The notes beneath the pieces are model-generated. The model saw only the letters and a list, made by a program, of their open reading frames with translations, made no database searches and had not been told where the DNA came from. From Sphingobium sp. YR768 (GTDB lineage Bacteria > Pseudomonadota > Alphaproteobacteria > Sphingomonadales > Sphingomonadaceae): a stretch of 64,000 nucleotides of DNA. Below, piece after piece: positions 32,155 to 41,220 of the stretch; the first letter of the stretch is position 1; each line of letters starts with the position of its first letter. The position numbers were made by a program, and so were the translations under genes. The stretch spans positions 427,928 through 491,927 of the forward strand of contig NZ_FOGE01000001.1 of assembly GCF_900111125.1 (NCBI RefSeq), in the 5' to 3' direction.

Positions 32155-32828
32155 ACGACCTGAGTGGATTTCGCCCGTTCCGCCTGACCGCCTTCCGCGA
32201 AGCCCTGATGGGCGGCGGCATTTACCAAGGCGCGCAGCTGATCATCGCCTGTCAAGTGAAGCATCTGGGCTATGTCGACGCGCGGCCGTCCAGCGCCGGT
32301 GCGGTGGCGCTGGCCGACTGGCTGATCGCCAAGGCGGCCTTCATCGAGCGGCCCAAGCCGGGCGGCCATCCGCTCAATTGCGGCACGACGATCGAGCGCA
32401 TTCTTGCGGGCGACATATTGCCCGAAGAGGAATTCGCGCTGTCGCTGGCCGAGGCAACAGAGGGCGCGGTGCTGCCCGAGATGTTCGGCCTGCCCATGGT
32501 TTCGACATCTTCCGCGTCGGGTGATACCCCCCTGACGACCGGCGCGGAAGGGAAGGCGCCGGAGCCGGGGTTACTCACCCCTGCCCCGGCTTCGGCGCCT
32601 TCGATCCTTGGCGATCTGCCCCCGCTGGGCGTGCTGGGCGGTCAGTTGCCTTCGGGACGGTTGTTTCATCCCATAGCGGACGCGCGTTTTCCCGGCGGCT
32701 TCGTGCTGACCGGGTGCGGTATCGCGATCAATCTGGACGAAAGCACCGCCGCCGCCCTGCGCGATGCGGTGACGGCGGGCCTTGATCATCTGCGCAGCGT
32801 GCGCATGAATCGGAGGGCCGCCGCATGA
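32151..32828 (+). CDS. Prophage early protein, unknown
   Basis: 225 residues. An N-terminal folded part (FRPFRLTAFREALMGGGIYQ; GAQLIIACQVKHLGYVDARP) is followed by a Pro/Ala/Gly-rich linker and a C-terminal region ending RSVRMNRRAAA. No family recognised. Its start overlaps the upstream stop and its stop overlaps the next start (ATGA), so translation is coupled through this operon. Confidence 0.6.
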   Translation: MNDLSGFRPFRLTAFREALMGGGIYQGAQLIIACQVKHLGYVDARPSSAGAVALADWLIAKAAFIERPKPGGHPLNCGTTIERILAGDILPEEEFALSLAEATEGAVLPEMFGLPMVSTSSASGDTPLTTGAEGKAPEPGLLTPAPASAPSILGDLPPLGVLGGQLPSGRLFHPIADARFPGGFVLTGCGIAINLDESTAAALRDAVTAGLDHLRSVRMNRRAAA

Positions 32829-33277
32829 TCGTGCAGGACAGGGTGCTGACGGCCTGGCTGGCCACGGCGAAACAGGGCGAGACGATGGTCTATGCGCGGG
32901 CGACCGCGCTGCCCGCCAAGTCGCTGGTTGCCCAGCGGGTGCGCGCGTTGGCGGAAACCGGCCATGTGGTGCTGAGCCAGGAGCGCCGCGCGCATGGGCC
33001 GGGTGACGAGAATTTCCGCTACATCGTGACGCGGACGGCGGTGCAGCTGCCGGGGCCTGACGGATCGCTGAAGGTGATAGGGGTGCGGCCGCTGTCCGCC
33101 TGCAAGCCGCAGGACAAGCGGACGGGCGCCTGCGCATCCGTCGCCCGCGACATCGCCCCGCATGTCCGGTCGATCCTGGCCGAAGGTGGCCGTCGCAGCG
33201 CCGAGACGATCGCGCGCGAACTGGGCCTCTACAGCGCGCGGCCTGTGCGCATCGTCATGGAAAGGCTGGCGGCATGA
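32825..33277 (+). CDS. Prophage early protein with possible winged-helix domains
   Basis: 150 residues. Two segments look like helix-turn-helix units: YARATALPAKSLVAQRVRAL (N-terminal) and SAETIARELGLYSARPVRIV (C-terminal). This suggests a DNA-binding protein, but I cannot name a family. It overlaps both neighbours by four bases in the rightward early operon. Confidence 0.55.
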   Translation: MIVQDRVLTAWLATAKQGETMVYARATALPAKSLVAQRVRALAETGHVVLSQERRAHGPGDENFRYIVTRTAVQLPGPDGSLKVIGVRPLSACKPQDKRTGACASVARDIAPHVRSILAEGGRRSAETIARELGLYSARPVRIVMERLAA

Positions 33278-33855
33278 GCGATTTCACTCCCACGGCCGAA
33301 CAGATCAGCCTGCACGGGCTGGGCTTCATTCAGGTGAAGCTGCCCGCCAACCGGCGGATGCATGTCTGGCATCCCGATCTGCCGCGCCGGTCCTGCTATG
33401 CGGTGTCGGCCATCCATAATCACCGTTTCTCGTTCCGTTCGACCGTGCTGGTCGGGCAGCAGATGAACCGGCGCTATGTGGTCGCGGCGGCGGTCGATGG
33501 CAGCCATGACCGGATTTCGCATGACGGCCCGCGCAGCGAAAAGGGCGGTCGCCTGTCCTATGTGGCGGAGCGCGTGCATGTGTGGCCGCGATCCGTGGAG
33601 AGCTACAGCCCCGGCGAAAGCTACATTATGCCGGTGCTGGAATATCACGACACGCCGAACAGCGGCATCGTCGTGACGCTGATGGAAAAGCTGCGCGAGG
33701 GGACGGTGCATGCGTCGTCGCTGATCGAGCATGATTGCACGTTCGATCAGCAGTTCGACCGGTTCCAGCTGTCTTCGGACGCGCTGTGGGCGATCGTGGT
33801 CGAGGCGCTGAAATATGGCGCGGGCGTCGATATGGCGAAGGTGCTGGCGGCGTGA
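33274..33855 (+). CDS. Prophage protein with cupin-like His pattern
   Basis: 193 residues. The segment HVWHPDLPRRSCYAVSAIHN, HRFSFRSTVLVGQ and later VWPRSVESYSPGESYIMPVL resembles a small double-stranded beta-helix (cupin-type) fold with metal-binding His residues. No activity can be assigned. It overlaps the previous gene (ATGA) and the next gene (GTGA). Confidence 0.55.
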   Translation: MSDFTPTAEQISLHGLGFIQVKLPANRRMHVWHPDLPRRSCYAVSAIHNHRFSFRSTVLVGQQMNRRYVVAAAVDGSHDRISHDGPRSEKGGRLSYVAERVHVWPRSVESYSPGESYIMPVLEYHDTPNSGIVVTLMEKLREGTVHASSLIEHDCTFDQQFDRFQLSSDALWAIVVEALKYGAGVDMAKVLAA

Positions 33856-34553
33856 CGGATCGTGCCATCCTCTTCTCCGCCCCCATGGTCGCCGCATTGC
33901 TCGCGGGACGAAAGACGCAGACGCGAAGGTCGCTAACGCTACCGCCCGCGCCTGAGCATTTAGGCGAATGGCAGGTTTCCACCGTAGGGGGGGCTGGAGT
34001 TCTAGATGGCGCTGGGCGTGAAACGCCGGAGTATCCATGTGTCTGGCACACACGCAACGGTGCCACCGTGGTCCCGCGTTTCGCAGTCGGCGACCGGCTG
34101 TGGGTTCGCGAGGCATGGCGGACCCACAAGGCCTATGACGATCTGAAGCCCAGCGAGATGGGCGGCGATGAAACGGTCTGGCCAGAGCTGGACCGGGACA
34201 ATTGCGATGCCCACGGCCGCTACCGTCATGGTCGTTTCATGCCGCGATGGGCTAGCAGGCTGACACTGATCGTTACCGACGTCCGTGTCGAGCGGTTGCA
34301 GGATTGCAGCCAGGACGATGCCATTGCCGAGGGGATTGAGCGCGGCGGCTTCGGCACATTGTGGGGTTGGCTGGCCTATGGCGAGGGCAATCCGCACCAT
34401 CAACGCCATTTCAGCGATCCGCGCGAAAGCTACCGGACCCTATGGGACAGCATCAATGGCGATGGCGCATGGGCTGCCAATCCATGGGTCAGGGCGATCA
34501 GCTTCGACGTCATCAAGGCTAATATCGACAATCTACCGGAGGTCGCAGCATGA
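33852..34553 (+). CDS. ASCH-like phage protein
   Basis: The GTG at 33852 overlaps the previous stop and gives 233 residues. The N-terminal AILFSAPMVAALLAGRKTQT followed by RR is a well-known phage motif. RFAVGDRLWVREAWRTHKAY and ASRLTLIVTDVRVERLQD follow the ASCH/PUA-like pattern, and the ending has WDSINGDGAWAANPWVRAIS. These proteins are thought to bind RNA or modified nucleotides; the role in phages is open. The next gene overlaps by four bases. Confidence 0.7.
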   Translation: MTDRAILFSAPMVAALLAGRKTQTRRSLTLPPAPEHLGEWQVSTVGGAGVLDGAGRETPEYPCVWHTRNGATVVPRFAVGDRLWVREAWRTHKAYDDLKPSEMGGDETVWPELDRDNCDAHGRYRHGRFMPRWASRLTLIVTDVRVERLQDCSQDDAIAEGIERGGFGTLWGWLAYGEGNPHHQRHFSDPRESYRTLWDSINGDGAWAANPWVRAISFDVIKANIDNLPEVAA

Positions 34554-37237
34554 GGCACGCCCCCGCGCTCAAGGCCAGCACGGCCGCGCAACCGATCGAC
34601 TATCTGGATTTCATTCGGTCGAAGATCATCACCCTGCCGCCGCTGGGCCTGCCCGTTGCGGCGAATGACGTGCATCCGATCCTGAAGGATCATCAGGCCG
34701 CGCTGGTCCGCTGGGCGGTCGAGGGCGGGCGCCGCGCGATCTTCGCGGCATTCGGCCTGGGCAAGAGCCTGATCCAGCTGGAGATCATGCGCCAGCTGGG
34801 CCAGCAGATGGGCGGGCGGCAGCTGATCGTCGTTCCGCTGACCGTGCTGGTCGAGTTCAAGCGCGACGCCGCGCTGCTGGGCATGGAGCCGGTGTTTATC
34901 CGCAGCACGGCCGATCTGGCGCTGCATGCCGATCAGCCTGCCGGCAGGCTGTACCTGACCAACTATGAATCTGTGCGCGACGGCAAGATCGACCTGACGC
35001 TGTTCAATGCGGCGTCGCTGGACGAAGCGTCCTGCCTGCGCGGCTTCGGCGGGACCAAGACGTTCCGCGAGTTCATGCGGCTGTTCGACGGGATGCAGTA
35101 TAAGTTCGTCGCCACGGCCACGCCCTCGCCCAACGACTATATCGAGTTGCTGGCCTATGCCGCCTTCCTTGAAATCATGGATGTCGGGCAGGCGAAGACC
35201 CGTTTCTTCAAGCGGAACAGCGAGAAGGCCGACGAGCTGACCATCCACCCGCACAAGGAGGATGAATTCTGGCTGTGGGTCAACAGCTGGGCGGCGTTCG
35301 TCCAGCGGCCGAGCGATCTGGGCTTTTCCGACGAGGGCTATGAGCTGCCCGATCTGGACGTGCGCTGGCATGAGGTGGCGTCGGACCATAGCGCCGCCGG
35401 CGAGGATAAGGGCGGGCAAGGCCTGCTGTTGAAGAAGGATGCGATCGGCATTGTCGACGCATCGCGGGAAAAGCGCGAGAGCCTGGACGGTCGCATTGCC
35501 AAGATGATGGAATTGCGGGCGGAAGATCCGACAGCCCATCGGATCCTCTGGCATGATCTGGAGCGCGAGCGTGAGGCGATCGAGCGGGCTATCCCCTCGG
35601 TCGCCTCCATCTATGGATCGCTGGACCTGGACGCGCGGGAAAAGCGGATCATCGCCTTTTCCGACGGCGAGGTGCAGGAGCTGGCGGCCAAGCCGGTGCT
35701 GGCCGGGTCCGGCTGCAATTTCCAGCGGCATTGCCATTGGGCCATCTTCCTGGGCATCGGCTTCAAGTTCAACGACTTCATTCAGGCGATCCATCGCATC
35801 CAGCGCTTCCTGCAACAGCATCAGGTGCGGATCGACCTGATCTATTCGGAAGCCGAGCGGGCCGTTCGGCGCGTGCTGGAAGGCAAATGGGCGCGGCACA
35901 AGCTAATGGTTGCGCGCATGAGCGAGATCATCCGCACCTATGGTCTGGGGCTGACCGGCGCGCGGGAGGTGCTGGCGCGGTCAGTCACGTCGAAGCCCGC
36001 CTTCGAATGCGCAGAGGGGCCGGACTGGAAGGTCTGGGAGGGCGACACCGTGCTCCAGACGGCGCAGATGGCCAGCGACAGCGTGGGCCTGATCGTGACG
36101 AGCGTGCCGTTCGGGACGCAATATGAATATTCGCCGTCCTATAATGATTTCGGGCATACCGACGACAGCGACCATTTCTTTGCCCAGATGGACTATTTGT
36201 CGCCCGAATTGCTGCGCGTGTTGCAGCCGGGGCGCAGGCTGGCGGTGCATGTGAAGGATCGGGTCGTGCCGAGCGGCATGACCGGGCTGGGCTTTCGCAC
36301 GATCGAGCCGTTTCATGCCCGGTGCATCGACCATTATCGCCGCCACGGCTTCGCCTATCTGGGCATGGTGACGATCGTCACCGATGTCGTTCGGGAAAAT
36401 GCGGGCACGTACCGGCTGGGCTGGACCGAGCAATGCAAGGATGCGTCCGGCATGGGCGTGGGCCTGCCCGAATATCTGCTGCTGTTCCGCAAGCCGCCGA
36501 CCGATCGCAGCAACGGCTATGCCGATGTGCCGGTGGCCAAGGGTAAGCCGCTGGTCGAATTTATCCGCGACGATGACCTGATCGAGGGCGAAGGCCTGTC
36601 CGACGTGCTGGAGCCGTGGGACGACAAGGCGGTGCGTGAATTGCGCGCGCGGCCGGCACCGGGCACAGGCTATTCGCGGGCGCGGTGGCAGACCGATGCG
36701 GCCGGTTACTGGCGGTCGAACGGCAACCGGACCTTGCTGCCCGAGGACCTGGCTGGCCTGCCCTGGGACAGCGTCTATCAGCGGGTGCGCGCATGGAGCT
36801 GGGCCACGGTCTATGACCATGAGGGTCATGTCGCGCTGATGGAGGCGGCGGAGGCGCGCTGGGCGCTGCCCACCGACTTCGCGCTGATGCCGGTGCAAAG
36901 CTGGCATCCCGATGTATGGACCGACGTGGCGCGGATGTATGGTGCGAACACGATGCAGTCGGCCAAGGGCCGGGAACAGCATCTGTGCCCCCTTCCCTTC
37001 GATATCGTCGACCGCGCGATCAGGAATTGGAGCAATCCCGGCGAGCTGGTCTATGACCCGTTCGGCGGCCTGATGACCGTGCCGCTGCGCGCGGTGAAGC
37101 ATGGCCGCCGGGGCGCGGCCAGTGAGTTGAACCCGGACTATTTCCGCGATGGCGTGAGCCTGCTGCGCGAACAGGATGCGGGGCGCGCGACGGGCGACCT
37201 GTTCAGCCTGCTGGCCGATATGGGAGAGGCGGCGTGA
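34550..37237 (+). CDS. Helicase-adenine/cytosine-N4 methyltransferase fusion
   Basis: 895 residues. The N-terminal half is an SF2 (DEAD/SNF2-like) helicase: HQAALVRWAVEGGRRAIFA, Walker A FGLGKS near residue 70, LDEAS near residue 155, ATATPSPND, and a helicase C part ending IQAIHRIQRFLQQHQVRIDL. The C-terminal third is a beta-class amino-methyltransferase. Motif IV (SVPF where most have S/D/N-PP-Y/F) lies near residue 517, and motif I (DPFGG) comes after it near residue 838. The fusion may act as a DNA-translocating modification enzyme or anti-restriction factor (inference). It lies between the ASCH-like gene and the SSB region. Confidence 0.85.
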   Translation: MRHAPALKASTAAQPIDYLDFIRSKIITLPPLGLPVAANDVHPILKDHQAALVRWAVEGGRRAIFAAFGLGKSLIQLEIMRQLGQQMGGRQLIVVPLTVLVEFKRDAALLGMEPVFIRSTADLALHADQPAGRLYLTNYESVRDGKIDLTLFNAASLDEASCLRGFGGTKTFREFMRLFDGMQYKFVATATPSPNDYIELLAYAAFLEIMDVGQAKTRFFKRNSEKADELTIHPHKEDEFWLWVNSWAAFVQRPSDLGFSDEGYELPDLDVRWHEVASDHSAAGEDKGGQGLLLKKDAIGIVDASREKRESLDGRIAKMMELRAEDPTAHRILWHDLEREREAIERAIPSVASIYGSLDLDAREKRIIAFSDGEVQELAAKPVLAGSGCNFQRHCHWAIFLGIGFKFNDFIQAIHRIQRFLQQHQVRIDLIYSEAERAVRRVLEGKWARHKLMVARMSEIIRTYGLGLTGAREVLARSVTSKPAFECAEGPDWKVWEGDTVLQTAQMASDSVGLIVTSVPFGTQYEYSPSYNDFGHTDDSDHFFAQMDYLSPELLRVLQPGRRLAVHVKDRVVPSGMTGLGFRTIEPFHARCIDHYRRHGFAYLGMVTIVTDVVRENAGTYRLGWTEQCKDASGMGVGLPEYLLLFRKPPTDRSNGYADVPVAKGKPLVEFIRDDDLIEGEGLSDVLEPWDDKAVRELRARPAPGTGYSRARWQTDAAGYWRSNGNRTLLPEDLAGLPWDSVYQRVRAWSWATVYDHEGHVALMEAAEARWALPTDFALMPVQSWHPDVWTDVARMYGANTMQSAKGREQHLCPLPFDIVDRAIRNWSNPGELVYDPFGGLMTVPLRAVKHGRRGAASELNPDYFRDGVSLLREQDAGRATGDLFSLLADMGEAA

Positions 37238-37599
37238 GCGCGATAGACCAATTTACGCGCTTCCTCTGCTCAAAATGCGGGGCCGCCGGCTTTGATAGTT
37301 GGAACAAAGCGATGTTTGATGGCGTCGTTCACGATCCGAGCGCTCTGCCAAATCCGTGGATATTGGGCGACCAGTGCCAAGCCTGCACGTGGCCCGCAGT
37401 CACCTGTTACACAATTCCCGGCGAAGCGCCGCGTGCGATCTTCGGGCCTCATCTGCACGGCTTTGCATATGAAGGCAAAGCTATGGAGCTGATCGTCGCC
37501 GACCCTTCTTCTGGCCAACTTTTACTCCCTTCGGCGGCCCGCGATGCCGACTGGAGCCGGGGGTGCCTTCACGCGAAACATTCGGAGAGCGCTATATGA
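37234..37599 (+). CDS. Small prophage protein with two CxxC pairs
   Basis: 121 residues starting with GTG overlapping the previous stop. FLCSKCG near residue 10 and QCQAC near residue 48 are two CxxC pairs that could bind one zinc ion. The rest is not recognisable. Base composition is clearly lower in GC than its neighbours, suggesting recent acquisition. It overlaps the ssb start. Confidence 0.55.
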   Translation: MSAIDQFTRFLCSKCGAAGFDSWNKAMFDGVVHDPSALPNPWILGDQCQACTWPAVTCYTIPGEAPRAIFGPHLHGFAYEGKAMELIVADPSSGQLLLPSAARDADWSRGCLHAKHSESAI

Positions 37600-38030
37600 C
37601 CGCCTGCATCAACAAGAGCGTGCTTTGCGGCTTCCTGGGCGAAGACCCTCGCAGCGCCGACCTGCCGAATGGCGGATCGGTCGTATCTCTGCGCCTCGCT
37701 ACCACGGAGACGTGGAAGACAGCCGACAATCAGCGCAAGTCTGCGACCGAGTGGCATAATGTCGCGATCTTCAACGAGGCGCTGGGCAAGGTTGCCATGT
37801 CCTATCTGCGCAAGGGCAGCGCCGTCTATGTCGAGGGACAGCTGCGTCATCGCAAATATACCGATCGCGCAGGCGTCGAGCGCTGGATCGCCGAGGTTGT
37901 GCTGCCCAAGGGTCGCGGCGAACTGAAGCTGATGGACACGCGCCAGGACGAGGCTGCGCGCCGCGAAGCCAGCGGCCGGGATCGCGCCGCCGGCGATGGT
38001 CCCGAGCTGGACGATCACGTGCCTTTCTGA
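37596..38030 (+). CDS. ssb: Single-stranded DNA-binding protein
   Basis: I start at the ATG at 37596, overlapping the previous stop, giving 144 residues. The OB-fold is standard: NKSVLCGFLGEDPRSADLPN, TEWHNVAIFNEALGKVAMSY, LRKGSAVYVEGQLRHRKYTD. The tail ends in the acidic-Phe tip DDHVPF that contacts replication partners. A phage-encoded SSB next to primase-helicase fits the replication module. Confidence 0.92.
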   Translation: MTACINKSVLCGFLGEDPRSADLPNGGSVVSLRLATTETWKTADNQRKSATEWHNVAIFNEALGKVAMSYLRKGSAVYVEGQLRHRKYTDRAGVERWIAEVVLPKGRGELKLMDTRQDEAARREASGRDRAAGDGPELDDHVPF

Positions 38031-38074
38031 CGCCCGCATGGGCGCGCCCGCCCGTCTGACGCCAGCACCGATGA

Positions 38075-41000
38075 TTGATTGACCGGGGAGCGATGTGCTT
38101 GCGCCGGGGGGAATTTCTGACTGTGAGCCAATCCGCGCCGTTATTGTCACCGCTGGGTCAAGCCGCCCTGAGCTACGCCCGCAAAGGCTGGCCCGTCTTC
38201 CCATGCCGTGAACGCGATTTTTCGATGGTGAAGGGCAATGGCGACACGATCGTCCTGAAGGCCAAGGCGCCCTATAGCGGCAGCGGCGTCAAGGATGCGA
38301 CCCGCGACGAAGAGGTCATCAAGGGGTGGTGGCGGCGCTGGCCCAATGCCATGATCGGGCTGGCGATGGGCCATAATGGCCTTTTCGCGCTCGATTTCGA
38401 CCCGCGCACGGATGACGATACGGGCGAGGTTTTCACGCTCGACACGTTGAAGACAGCGCTGGTCGAGCAGATGGGTTGCGATCTGCCGCGCAGCCTGTCC
38501 GCCATGACGCAGAGTGATGGCGTCCATGTCTATCTGCTCCAGCCCAAAGACGGCGAACCGATCCGGAATCGGGGAAACCTGCCCCGGCATGTCGATGTGC
38601 GCGGCCTTGGCGGCTATGTCATCGCGCCGCCGTCGATTCTCTATCGGGAAGATGGGACGGAAGGCCGCTATAGCTGGCTGTCGAACCGCCATGACGATCC
38701 GGTCGAGGCACCGGCTGCGCTGATCGAGATATTGCGGTCGAAAGGGAAGAAGGCGGTCAAGGATCGCGGCGCCGCGCGGCCGAGCGCTTCGCCGGCGACG
38801 TCCGCCGCGGCGCCACCCGCCGATGCGACGCAGGCGGAGATCGATGCGATCCGCAAATATGGCCTTTCGGCGCTGGACGCCGAATGCAAGGCGGTGCGGT
38901 CTGCAAAGTCGGGATCGCGCAACGATCAGCTGAATGAGAGCGCGCTGAAGATCGCGTCACTGACCGTGTCGACGCCCTTCCCTGCGCTCGAGGCCCGCTT
39001 TGCCCGGTCGGCGATCGAGGCGGCCGCGCGCGACAATGCCGGTGATGACGATGATCGCCAGCTCGACGCCACGATCAACAGCGGCTGGACCGCCGGGGAG
39101 GCAACTCCCCGTGACCTGACCGACGTCGCGACGCGCGCGCGCCAGCGCGCGGAGCGTCCACATCGTTCCTCCCGCTCTTCCGCCTCCGCTCCTCCCCCAT
39201 CGACTGATTATGGCGAGCCAAGCTCCCACGCGGGAGGGGAAGGCAGCAAAGCCCGCAAAAAGGGGGGTGGGGCTGCTGTAGATGCGGCTGTGACGCTGGA
39301 ATGCGCGCGCTACCCCATGACGGACCTGGGCAATCTGGAGCGTTTTCTGGCCCGTTTCGGGCAGGATTTCCTGTGCGTGGCGGCATGGGCCGAGAGCAGT
39401 TCGTCGCCGGGCTATATCGCGTGGGACGAAACGCGGTGGAACCGCAGCATGGCCGACGCCCTGTTTGGGATCGCGGCGCAGCGGATGGTGCGGCTGATAC
39501 AGGATGAGGCCGATTTCATCCGCGCTAGCGGCGTGCCGTTCCCGCCGGAGGAAGGCGACATTCCCGAGCCTGAGGATGATCGGCCGGAAGAGCCGGAGGA
39601 TGAAGAGGCGTCCGCCGATCCCGGTTGGGCCGAAAAACAGTTCATCAAGGCGGAGGAAAAGCGCCAGGCGCGCCGTAGCGCCATGTGGTATTTGCAGCGC
39701 AGCCTTGCGCGCAAGACGCGGCACGACGGCGATCGGCACGACTTCATCTACCAGGTGAAGAGCAATGGCGATATCGTGCTGTTTTCCGACAAATTGGCGG
39801 CATGGGGCCGCACATCGGAGAGCAGCGGTCATATCGAGTGCCTGCGCAAGCTGGCGCCGCCGCGCCTGTCGGCCCGGCCGGAGGATTTCGACGCCGATCC
39901 GCTGGCGTTGAACGTCCAGAACGGGACGTTGGTGTTCCAGCGGCCCGAGGGCGGCAAGCCTGCGCGCGTGGAGCTGCGCGAGCATCGGCGCGAAGACAAG
40001 ATCACGAAGGTTGCCCGTGCGGTCTACCAGCCCGGCGCGACCTGCACGCAATTCGATGGCTTTCTGGAACAGGTACAGCCGGCGGCCGACATGCGCGACT
40101 GGCTGATGCGATGGTCGGGCTATAATGCGCTGGGTATCGCCGATGCGCAGGTGATGGCGCTGTTCTATGGCGAGGGATCGAACGGCAAGGGCGTCTGGGT
40201 CCAGACCCATGCCCATATCCTTGGCGACTATGCGTGGGCGACCGGCATCGAAACCTTTATGGATAGTGGGTTCAAGCGCAATGGTGGCGGCCCCTCGCCC
40301 CACCTTGCCGCATTGCAGGGCCGCCGCATGGTCTATGCAAACGAGCCGGAGGATAATAGCAAGTTTTCCGATGGTCTGGTGAAGTCCCTGACATCGGACG
40401 AGCCGATCGGCGGCGTGCGCGAGCTATATGGTCCCGCGTTCGAACTGCTGATCACTTTCACCAATACGGTTATGGCGAACAACCTGCCGCGCATCGGCAC
40501 CGACTTCGGTATCCGGCGGCGCATGCAGGTCGTCCCCTGGGCGATCATCATCGCCAAGGAAGATCAGGACCCGCTGCTGAAGGCGAAGCTGCGCGACGAA
40601 ATGTCGGGCATCCTCAATCGGATGATCGAGGGTGCGCTCGCCTATCTGACGGACGGGCTGACCATGCCTGACGCGATGATCGAGGCGACGCAGGCCTATC
40701 ATGAAGATAACGATCTGTTGGGCCAGTTCCTGACCAAGTGTGTCGCGCGCGAAGCGGGCAACACGGTCGGTTCGATGGCGCTGCACGAATTGTTCGTGGC
40801 GTGGCAGACATGGTCGGAGAATCTGCCGCAGACCGGCAAGCCATGGTCCGCCAAGAAACTGCGCGCCGAGATGGAGCGCAAGAGCTTCAAGATCAACAAG
40901 TCCAGCACGATGAAGTGGCAGGACATCATGTTGCGGTACGACGCCATCGACTTTGTGGAGGATGGCAAGCCCGTGCAGCGCGATTTGCCGCCGCCGCGTC

Positions 41001-41128
41001 ATCCAGACCTGCCGAGCGCCGGTGCGCCGCTGGGTGCGCCTGCGTCGCGGGCACCGGAGGAAGCTCCCCCCGTGCCCCCCTCACCATTGCCGCCGCCGAG
41101 TTTCGATGACGACGATCTTCCGCCCTGA
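38075..41128 (+). CDS. Phage bifunctional primase-polymerase / D5-type SF3 helicase
   Basis: 1017 residues in the longest form; starts at 38093 (after GGGGAG) or GTG 38123 are possible. Residues about 25-210 form a prim-pol domain (YARKGWPVFPCRERDF; HNGLFALDFDPRTDDD). A low-complexity linker follows near residues 350-400, with an acidic stretch near 490-515. The helicase part has Walker A LFYGEGSNGKGVWV near residue 695, then MVYANEPEDNSKFSDGLVKS as Walker B/sensor region, and D5-type C-terminal segments. It would unwind and prime phage DNA. The repeat-rich candidate origin lies immediately after the stop codon. Confidence 0.9.
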   Translation: MIDRGAMCLRRGEFLTVSQSAPLLSPLGQAALSYARKGWPVFPCRERDFSMVKGNGDTIVLKAKAPYSGSGVKDATRDEEVIKGWWRRWPNAMIGLAMGHNGLFALDFDPRTDDDTGEVFTLDTLKTALVEQMGCDLPRSLSAMTQSDGVHVYLLQPKDGEPIRNRGNLPRHVDVRGLGGYVIAPPSILYREDGTEGRYSWLSNRHDDPVEAPAALIEILRSKGKKAVKDRGAARPSASPATSAAAPPADATQAEIDAIRKYGLSALDAECKAVRSAKSGSRNDQLNESALKIASLTVSTPFPALEARFARSAIEAAARDNAGDDDDRQLDATINSGWTAGEATPRDLTDVATRARQRAERPHRSSRSSASAPPPSTDYGEPSSHAGGEGSKARKKGGGAAVDAAVTLECARYPMTDLGNLERFLARFGQDFLCVAAWAESSSSPGYIAWDETRWNRSMADALFGIAAQRMVRLIQDEADFIRASGVPFPPEEGDIPEPEDDRPEEPEDEEASADPGWAEKQFIKAEEKRQARRSAMWYLQRSLARKTRHDGDRHDFIYQVKSNGDIVLFSDKLAAWGRTSESSGHIECLRKLAPPRLSARPEDFDADPLALNVQNGTLVFQRPEGGKPARVELREHRREDKITKVARAVYQPGATCTQFDGFLEQVQPAADMRDWLMRWSGYNALGIADAQVMALFYGEGSNGKGVWVQTHAHILGDYAWATGIETFMDSGFKRNGGGPSPHLAALQGRRMVYANEPEDNSKFSDGLVKSLTSDEPIGGVRELYGPAFELLITFTNTVMANNLPRIGTDFGIRRRMQVVPWAIIIAKEDQDPLLKAKLRDEMSGILNRMIEGALAYLTDGLTMPDAMIEATQAYHEDNDLLGQFLTKCVAREAGNTVGSMALHELFVAWQTWSENLPQTGKPWSAKKLRAEMERKSFKINKSSTMKWQDIMLRYDAIDFVEDGKPVQRDLPPPRHPDLPSAGAPLGAPASRAPEEAPPVPPSPLPPPSFDDDDLPP

Positions 41129-41220
41129 TCCTCCCTTCCTCCCGTGATTGGGAGGGTCGCAATCCATTCTTTTTCGCTGATTTCTGCCGTTCTGGGAGGA
41201 TCAGGGAGCTTGGGAGGATG
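41122..41220 (+). repeat. Origin-region repeat, copy A
   Basis: An imperfect repeat of about 98 bases that begins GCCCTGATCCTCCC, contains several GGGAGG/CTCCC motifs and ends GGGAGCTTGGGAGG. It overlaps the end of the primase-helicase gene by a few bases. Copy B starts 189 bases further on. Confidence 0.7.
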
